From positions 1-24,832 of the forward strand of contig JAMPGN010000036.1 of assembly GCA_023663915.1 (NCBI GenBank): a stretch of 24,832 nucleotides of DNA, given 5' to 3'. A program made the position numbers and the translations under genes. Below the pieces are notes generated by a model. The model ran no database searches and was not told the DNA's origin. It saw nothing but the letters and a program-made list of their open reading frames with translations. This stretch comes from Eubacterium sp. GTDB taxonomy: Bacteria > Bacillota_A > Clostridia > Lachnospirales > Lachnospiraceae. Each line of letters opens with the position of its first letter. Within the stretch, counting starts at the first letter, position 1. Positions 19,168-24,832 of this stretch are shown here, piece after piece.

Positions 19168-20880
19168 ATGAGAAAGAGAGTACTAGCAATGCTGCTTTCC
19201 GTTACCATGGTTGCATCCATACTTGCAGGATGCGGCGGCAGTTCTGACGGGGCAGCAGACAACAGCGCGGCTTCGACGGATACGTCTGGCGGCGATGCGG
19301 CTCCTGTAGCAGACGCATCGGGTGATGCAGCTCCGGCGGCATCGGGAGATACTGTTCCACTGAAAGCGTTGTTCATCGCTCATCCGCTTACCAAAGATGT
19401 AAACGAGATGCAGTGGCTTGCAGAAGTGGAAGCAGAAGCAGGCGTGGAGATCGAATGGGAAGTGATCAGGGCAGACTGGGATACCGTGAAGTCAACCAGA
19501 TTCGCGGCTGGCGACATTCCGGATCTTCTCTTTAATGCAACCGTTGATGATGATTATACGAAGTACAATGGATTGTTCTTGGATATGACTCCGTATCTGA
19601 CAGAGGAGTTGACACCGAATATCGTTGCGATGTTTGAGGAAGAGCCGGATACGAAGGTGCTTGCAACGACCATGGAAGGCAAGATTTACGCAACGCCGAA
19701 ATTCCAAGGCAAGTGGCCGTCAACCAACACAGTAATGTTTATCAACCAGAACTGGCTTGACAATCTTGGTCTTGAGATTCCGACAACTTATACCGAGTTT
19801 AAGGATGTATTGATGGCATTCAAGGAGCAGGATGCAAACGGCAACGGTGATCCGAGCGATGAGATTCCGCTTGACTACAATGCATACGGCGGCAACAATG
19901 CATGGTTTAACAGCGCATATTCCTTAACCAACCTGTTAGGTTCCCTCGGAATCCAGCTTACCAACTGGGGAACCGATGCATACTTTGCAGAGGACAGCCA
20001 GATTAAGTGCTACGCGATTGATGAGAGATACAAACTGTTCATGAAGTATATGGCAGATCTGTATTCCAACGGTCTGATCAACGAAAATGCTCTGACCAAT
20101 GACTACTCCGCATTCCAGTCCCTTTCCAGAGGCAACGAGGCAGGGGAAGCGATTGTAGGATGTGTGTTCGGCTGGGAAGAGACCGATAAATTTGGACCTG
20201 ATTTATACAGCCAGTACGTGCCTGTTCCGGCATTGGATTATGATATCGACTGCGAGCCGGGCACCTATGACACGAGATGGAGAGACGACTATTCAGGACT
20301 TAACATGTCCAGCAACAGAGTTTGTATAAGCGCGAACTGCTCGAATCCGGAAGCGGCTATGAGATTTATCGATCGTTTCTATGACCAGACACATTCCGTA
20401 GAGTCCCTTTTCGGTGGTGTGACAGACGGATGTATCGAAGTGACAGGCGACAATAGCTACAAGGTACTTGACCCGCTTGATCCGGATACCGATGCAGGTA
20501 CATGGAAATGGACCAGCACTTTTGCAGATAACGGTCCGATGTACATCAGAAGAGCAAGCGAGATCGAGATGGCGCAGGATATGACCTATGCTTTGGAGGA
20601 AAGAGAAGCTTACAATGATACCATCGCGAAGGCAAGCACATCCGATACTTATCCGCAGATGTTCATGAAGTATTCGGAAGAAGATTTGAATACGATGGCT
20701 CTGACACAGGCGAACATCAACAATATCATTGATAACCAGTGGTCACTGTGGATGACAGGCGAGCAGGATATCGATTCTACATGGGATTCCTATGTTGCAA
20801 GCGTTGAGGGCGCAGGACTTTCACAGGTTCTTGAGATTCGTCAGAAAGCATTTGATGAATATTTGAAGAGTGTACAATAG
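19168..20880 (+). CDS. Extracellular sugar-binding lipoprotein (CUT1 ABC importer)
   Basis: The 570-residue protein starts with a lipoprotein signal peptide ending at the lipobox SILAGC (lipidated Cys22), then a low-complexity Gly/Ala/Ser/Asp linker (about 23-60), then a type-1 solute-binding fold with NGNGDPSDEIPLDY (the D-x-N-x-N-G-like calcium loop common in this clade). The length and the Ca-binding loop fit the oligosaccharide-binding proteins that work with YteP/YtcP or LplB/LplC-type permeases. It captures the substrate outside the cell. GGAAGG lies before the ATG. A hairpin terminator follows it and would reduce expression of the permeases relative to the binding protein, as is usual. 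The likely ligand is an arabinose-containing oligosaccharide, given the glycosidase downstream. Confidence 0.88.
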   Translation: MRKRVLAMLLSVTMVASILAGCGGSSDGAADNSAASTDTSGGDAAPVADASGDAAPAASGDTVPLKALFIAHPLTKDVNEMQWLAEVEAEAGVEIEWEVIRADWDTVKSTRFAAGDIPDLLFNATVDDDYTKYNGLFLDMTPYLTEELTPNIVAMFEEEPDTKVLATTMEGKIYATPKFQGKWPSTNTVMFINQNWLDNLGLEIPTTYTEFKDVLMAFKEQDANGNGDPSDEIPLDYNAYGGNNAWFNSAYSLTNLLGSLGIQLTNWGTDAYFAEDSQIKCYAIDERYKLFMKYMADLYSNGLINENALTNDYSAFQSLSRGNEAGEAIVGCVFGWEETDKFGPDLYSQYVPVPALDYDIDCEPGTYDTRWRDDYSGLNMSSNRVCISANCSNPEAAMRFIDRFYDQTHSVESLFGGVTDGCIEVTGDNSYKVLDPLDPDTDAGTWKWTSTFADNGPMYIRRASEIEMAQDMTYALEEREAYNDTIAKASTSDTYPQMFMKYSEEDLNTMALTQANINNIIDNQWSLWMTGEQDIDSTWDSYVASVEGAGLSQVLEIRQKAFDEYLKSVQ

Positions 20881-20899
20881 TCTCTAATGAAGAGGAGTG

Positions 20900-20940
20900 A
20901 CGGAGAGGTGCATGCAAGTATCTCTCCGTTTCCTTTTCTT
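20900..20940 (+). terminator. Leaky intrinsic terminator between binding protein and permeases
   Basis: ACGGAGAG (20900-20907) and CTCTCCGT (20922-20929) pair perfectly around a 14-nt loop and are followed by a T-rich stretch (TTCCTTTTCTT). Such a hairpin between the binding-protein and permease genes is a standard way of making more binding protein than channel. Confidence 0.7.
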
Positions 20941-20975
20941 AGGGAAGTAAACTGAATGGGAAGGGAGAATCGAGT

Positions 20976-21929
20976 ATGAGTAGTAAGAATCAAACTGCTA
21001 CGGTCAATAAGAGTTTTGGATTTCGGACGAAAAAATATTGGGAACATAACTGGCAGCTCTGGCTGATGCTTTTGCCTGCTATGCTATATATATTGGTATT
21101 CTGCTATGTGCCGATGTACGGCATACAACTTGCGTTCCGCGAGTACAGTTTCCAGACGGGCATCACGGGCGGCAAGTGGGTCGGCATGAAATATTTCAAA
21201 CAGTACTTTGAAAGTCCGATGTTTTTCACCACTTTGAAGAATACATTTATCATCTCCTTCTGGAGTATCGTTGTGGGATTCCCCGCGCCGATCATTCTGG
21301 CGATGATTATCAACCAGCTCCGCAATAAAAAATGGAAAAAGGTAGTGCAGACGACAGTCTATATCCCTTACTTTATTTCCACGGTTGTTATGGTGTCCAT
21401 GATCAACGTTATGTTTGCCAACAACAGCGGCGTTGTGGGTAACTTCTTAAAGGCGATCCACTTGGTAGCGGCTGACACAAACATTCTCGGTAAGGAATCG
21501 GCTTTCGTGCCGCTGTATGTCCTCACCGGTGTCTGGCAGGCGATGGGGTGGAACAGTATCATTTACATAGCCGCGCTTTCTTCTGTGGATACACAGTTAT
21601 ACGATGCATGTAAGATCGACGGAGCGAACCGCTGGCAGACGATGATCCACATTGATTTCCCGGCAATCGTGCCGACAATCATGATTCTGCTGATTATGAA
21701 TATGGGAAATATCTTAAATGTCGGTTTCGATAAAGTATACCTGATGCAGAACAGCTTGAACCTTGGTATTTCGCAGGTTATCTCCACATACGTTTACTCG
21801 GTCGGTGTCAAATCGTCGCAGTTCTCGTTTGGTGCTGCGGTCGGTTTGTTCAATACGCTGGTCAACTTCTTCTTCCTGGTGGTGACGAACTGGATATCCA
21901 AACGTTCTACAGGAACAGGATTGATGTAA
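20976..21929 (+). CDS. CUT1-type sugar ABC transporter permease (LplB/YteP-like)
   Basis: This 317-residue inner-membrane permease has six hydrophobic segments and begins with a basic cytoplasmic tail. WLMLLPAMLYILVFCYVPMYG (about 29-49) is the usual first helix. The EAA-like coupling loop YDACKIDGANRW followed by IDFPAIVPT lies at about 209-234. The LplB/YteP branch handles complex plant-type oligosaccharides. No ATPase is encoded here, so it likely uses a shared MsmX-type ATPase encoded elsewhere. The gene follows a hairpin terminator and is 12 bases upstream of the second permease. AAGGGAGAA lies before the ATG. Confidence 0.9.
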   Translation: MSSKNQTATVNKSFGFRTKKYWEHNWQLWLMLLPAMLYILVFCYVPMYGIQLAFREYSFQTGITGGKWVGMKYFKQYFESPMFFTTLKNTFIISFWSIVVGFPAPIILAMIINQLRNKKWKKVVQTTVYIPYFISTVVMVSMINVMFANNSGVVGNFLKAIHLVAADTNILGKESAFVPLYVLTGVWQAMGWNSIIYIAALSSVDTQLYDACKIDGANRWQTMIHIDFPAIVPTIMILLIMNMGNILNVGFDKVYLMQNSLNLGISQVISTYVYSVGVKSSQFSFGAAVGLFNTLVNFFFLVVTNWISKRSTGTGLM

Positions 21930-21941
21930 GGAGGGATTGCT

Positions 21942-22838
21942 ATGGAAAAAACAGTTCAACAGAAAACCAGTACTGTAGACCGTATTTTCGGTATTGCGGT
22001 AGTTGCTTTAAGCATTCTTATCTTTTTAATTATTTTGTACCCGCTGTGGTTTATCGTGATTGCGTCCATTAGTAATTCCAATCTGGTCAATTTGGGGCAG
22101 GTCACATTTTTGCCGAAGGATATCCGTTTCTATGGCTATCAACAGATCATTGACGATTCCAGAATCTGGAAGGGCTATTTGAATACGTTGATCTACGTGG
22201 TAGTCGGAACTACGCTTAACATGGTTGTCACTATGCCGGCGGCATATGCGTTATCCAGAAGAGGATTTAAAGCGCGTAACAAAGTTATGTTTTACTTTGT
22301 ATTTACGATGTTTTTCAGCGGCGGTCTGGTACCGACTTACATGACAATCAGTTCATTGAATCTGATCTCGACCAAGACGATTCTTATTATTTTCGTGGCG
22401 GTCAATACATACAATCTGATCATTGCCAGAACATTCATAGAGAGTTCCATTCCGGAAGATTTGTATGAGGCGGCGGTTTTAGACGGATGTTCGCATTTTT
22501 CTTATTTTATGAAAGTGGTCATTCCGCTCTCCAAGGCAGTCAATTCCGTTCTGATCCTGTATTATGCTGTTTACCACTGGAATGATTATTTCAATGCGTT
22601 GGTTTATAACAGCAAGGCGGACAATGCACCTTTGCAGATTGTGCTCCGTGAGATCTTATTGCTCAATCAGGCTTTTGCCAGCGGCAACGGCGGCGTGCAG
22701 GGCGGTTACGGCCAGTCTTCCGCAGATCAGGTCAAATATGCGGTTATCATCGTATCGACGCTCCCGATCCTGTGCGTATATCCGTTCGTGCAGAAGTACT
22801 TTGAGAAGGGTGTCATGATCGGTGCGGTGAAAGGTTAA
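21942..22838 (+). CDS. CUT1-type sugar ABC transporter permease (LplC/YtcP-like)
   Basis: This is the 298-residue partner permease, again with six hydrophobic segments. After the first helix (about 19-41) and the periplasmic loop, YALSRRGFKARNK marks the second cytoplasmic segment. The EAA loop is LYEAAVLDGCSHF followed by VVIPLSKA (about 174-199), and the protein ends FEKGVMIGAVKG, the characteristic LplC/YtcP tail. It pairs with the upstream permease to form the channel. AAGGAGG precedes the ATG. Confidence 0.92.
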   Translation: MEKTVQQKTSTVDRIFGIAVVALSILIFLIILYPLWFIVIASISNSNLVNLGQVTFLPKDIRFYGYQQIIDDSRIWKGYLNTLIYVVVGTTLNMVVTMPAAYALSRRGFKARNKVMFYFVFTMFFSGGLVPTYMTISSLNLISTKTILIIFVAVNTYNLIIARTFIESSIPEDLYEAAVLDGCSHFSYFMKVVIPLSKAVNSVLILYYAVYHWNDYFNALVYNSKADNAPLQIVLREILLLNQAFASGNGGVQGGYGQSSADQVKYAVIIVSTLPILCVYPFVQKYFEKGVMIGAVKG

Positions 22839-22915
22839 TAGCACATTGGAAACAAGGATGTGTAGGAGGAAGCAGGACGGTGTTTCTGGAAAATTATAAG
22901 GAGCTTTTATAATAA

Positions 22916-24718
22916 ATGGGAAAACTTAAGAATTTTAACTATCAGAATGTAGAATTGCTTGACAGTCATTGGAAAGAGCAGCGCACAGAACTGATCGAGA
23001 CTTATCTTGGACTGGAAAATGACGATCTGCTTCACTATTTTAGGAAACTGGCGGACATTCCGGACGACAGCAACGGCTTAGTTGGCTGGTATGGAAATAA
23101 TGCGTCTACCTTCGGTCAGAAGTTAGGCGCGTTCGCCAAATTGTATCTGGTGACAAAAGACGAGCGGCTTAAGAAGAAAGCCTATGCGCTCGCGGACGGC
23201 TGGGGCATATGTGCCGCAGCGTCCGACCGGGTGATCGATGTTAACGATACCTATGTCTATGACAAGTTGATGGGCGGATTCTTAGATATGCTGGAATATC
23301 TGGACTATGAGCCGGCACGCGAATATATCCTGCGTCTGACGCGCAGTGCGGCGAAGCGTTTCCGTAGGGAAGTAGGACGGGATGGACTGCAGGTTATGGA
23401 ACCGGGCATGATCGAGTGGTATACGCTGCCGGAGCAGCTCTATCGCGCGTGGACGCTGACCGGCGAACAGCTTTACTTTGATTTTGCCAGAGAGTGGGAT
23501 TACCCTTATTTCTGGGATAAACTGAACAGCCATGATTTTAAGGTGGGACCTCGCCACGCATACAGCCATATCAACAGTCTGTCCAGCGCGGCGAGAGCGT
23601 ACATGGCGACCGGTGATGAGCAGTATTTGTCCGCCATGGAGATTGCCTATGAGGAAATGCTAGAAAATCATACGTTTGCCACGGGCGGCTACGGTCCGGC
23701 GGAATGCCTTTTTCCCGATGAGGAGGGATATCTTGGCGATTCCCTCAAAGCGAACTGGGCGGAGGATAAGATTCACGAGACATACCGAAATTTCGGTGAC
23801 TCGATCCGCACAAGGGATGACAAGTGGGGCAGCTGTGAGGTTTCCTGCTGTAGCTGGGCGGTGTTTAAGCTGTGCAATTATTTGCTGACGCTGACCGGAG
23901 AGGCGAAGTATGGCGACTGGGCGGAGAAACTGCTCTATAACGGTTGCGGAGGTCAGCCGCCTGTGACCAAAGACGGTAAGGTTATGTACTATGCCGACTA
24001 TTTTATCAACGGCGGCTTGAAGTCTGTCGAGGACGGCAGAATGCATGACAACGGATGTTCCTTTGAATGGCAGTGTTGCACGGGCACTTATCCGCAGGAT
24101 GTGGCGGAGTATGCCAACATGCTCTATTATTTTGACGGAGATGGACTTTATGTAAACCAATATCTTGCCTCGAAAGTAAATTTTAAGGTGGCGGGAGCAG
24201 ATTATACACTAGAGAATCAAAGTTTTTATCCGAAGGAAAAGACGCTTCGGTTTATGCTTCACGGAGAGAGGGCGGGTAAATTGGCCATCCGTTTTCGTGT
24301 GCCTTCGTGGGCGCGTGGGACAAACACCGTGAGTATTAACGGAGAGCACGTCCTGGTGCAGGCTGAGCCGAATACATGGCTTACATTGGAAAGGGAGTGG
24401 CAGGATCAAGATGTAGTCGAAATTCAATATGAGTTCGTCCTGCGTTTTGAACCGGTCGATACCTACGCGCCGCAGGTTGCTGCGCTGGTATATGGACCGG
24501 TGGTGCTTGTGGGCGACAAGATGACGCTCTATGCGGGAGATATAGAACATCCGCAGGATTGGATCGAGCCGATTCAGAAAGACGGTTATTCCTTTGCCTT
24601 CCGCACGAAGCCAGGGCATGTGAAGCCGTTTGAACATCTGACGAGGGAATTTTATCCATACTATGAGGTGCCTCAGATGGAATGGTATTATATGTATAAC
24701 AGGATTATGGAAGAGTGA
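22916..24718 (+). CDS. GH127/DUF1680-like beta-L-arabinofuranosidase
   Basis: This 600-residue cytoplasmic protein (no signal peptide) has the DUF1680/GH127 fold: an (alpha/alpha)6 barrel with GQKLGAFAKLY (67-77), TGGYGPAE (256-263), CEVSCC (307-312), LLYNG and FEWQCCTGT (383-391), then a beta-sandwich C-terminus. GH127 enzymes use a cysteine nucleophile and a Zn2+ bound by one Glu and three Cys. Here Cys387/Cys388 correspond to the conserved 'CC' and Glu308 plus Cys311 to the Glu-Cys pair, but the usual E-x-C spacing appears as E-V-S-C, which deserves checking. It would release arabinofuranose from oligosaccharides taken up by the importer encoded upstream. AAGGAG lies before the ATG. Confidence 0.88.
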   Translation: MGKLKNFNYQNVELLDSHWKEQRTELIETYLGLENDDLLHYFRKLADIPDDSNGLVGWYGNNASTFGQKLGAFAKLYLVTKDERLKKKAYALADGWGICAAASDRVIDVNDTYVYDKLMGGFLDMLEYLDYEPAREYILRLTRSAAKRFRREVGRDGLQVMEPGMIEWYTLPEQLYRAWTLTGEQLYFDFAREWDYPYFWDKLNSHDFKVGPRHAYSHINSLSSAARAYMATGDEQYLSAMEIAYEEMLENHTFATGGYGPAECLFPDEEGYLGDSLKANWAEDKIHETYRNFGDSIRTRDDKWGSCEVSCCSWAVFKLCNYLLTLTGEAKYGDWAEKLLYNGCGGQPPVTKDGKVMYYADYFINGGLKSVEDGRMHDNGCSFEWQCCTGTYPQDVAEYANMLYYFDGDGLYVNQYLASKVNFKVAGADYTLENQSFYPKEKTLRFMLHGERAGKLAIRFRVPSWARGTNTVSINGEHVLVQAEPNTWLTLEREWQDQDVVEIQYEFVLRFEPVDTYAPQVAALVYGPVVLVGDKMTLYAGDIEHPQDWIEPIQKDGYSFAFRTKPGHVKPFEHLTREFYPYYEVPQMEWYYMYNRIMEE

Positions 24719-24732
24719 TTTGTTGAATGCGA

Positions 24733-24755
24733 CGCGTCTGATATATAAGGACGCG
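24733..24755 (+). terminator. Weak hairpin after the glycosidase gene
   Basis: CGCGTC (24733-24738) and GACGCG (24750-24755) pair around an 11-nt loop 15 bases after the stop codon, but only CCGTTTGC follows rather than a clear T-run. It may end the sugar operon or be incidental. Confidence 0.4.
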
Positions 24756-24832
24756 CCGTTTGCTATACTGATTCGGGTGTCAGAAGGTCTATCGTATCAG
24801 TAGTGAAGGCAGATTGCACAAAAAGTTCTCTT

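Overview
The window looks like a chromosomal stretch from a gut-type Clostridia, most probably a Lachnospiraceae member. This is inferred from a DUF3793 protein, a SpoVB-like flippase, strong AGGAGG-type ribosome binding sites, an arabinosidase operon with a CUT1 importer lacking its own ATPase, and moderate GC interrupted by AT-rich islands. No rRNA, tRNA, CRISPR array or transposase was seen.

Layout. 1-3.5 kb: the end of an ABC exporter gene, a palindromic GTTAG-N6-CTAAC box, a damaged DUF3793 gene, then leftward aroF (DAHP synthase) and a SpoVB/MurJ-type flippase. 3.5-4.6 kb: rightward mnmA. 4.7-6.7 kb: an AT-rich leftward operon of a GHKL ATPase with a STAS-like segment, a DUF4325-type STAS-like protein and a PIN-domain nuclease. 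I propose it is a partner-switch-controlled nuclease. 6.7-8.3 kb: palindrome-rich DNA, an orphan 130-aa gene, a GGDEF remnant and an iron-sulfur flavoprotein-like oxidoreductase. 8.35-9.8 kb: a leftward AAA_14/DUF4143 ATPase preceded by five palindromic cores spaced 39-40 bp. 9.85-11.5 kb: a promoter and attenuator-like leader RNA ahead of a MATE efflux gene broken by a frameshift at a G6 tract.

11.5-15.2 kb: a strong promoter with two more GTTAG-N6-CTAAC boxes drives an ABC ATPase and a 920-aa FtsX-type permease. The permease's extracytoplasmic insert has eight Phe and then nine Tyr/Trp at strict four-residue spacing. 15.2-16.7 kb: a HipA-like toxin-antitoxin module in which the antitoxin appears to be a HipB-HipS fusion and the toxin a short kinase (HipT-like), with paired operators around the promoter. 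16.75-17.8 kb: a structured leader closed by a 10-bp stem, a DUF2798-like membrane protein and a 47-aa small gene. 17.8-24.8 kb: a carbohydrate locus with a divergent AraC-type regulator, a lipoprotein binding protein, two CUT1 permeases and a GH127/DUF1680 beta-L-arabinofuranosidase-like enzyme. It probably takes up and hydrolyses arabinose-containing oligosaccharides.

The most promising candidates for undescribed biology are the GHKL/STAS/PIN operon, the HipB-HipS fusion module, the 40-bp palindromic repeat array and the two leader RNAs.
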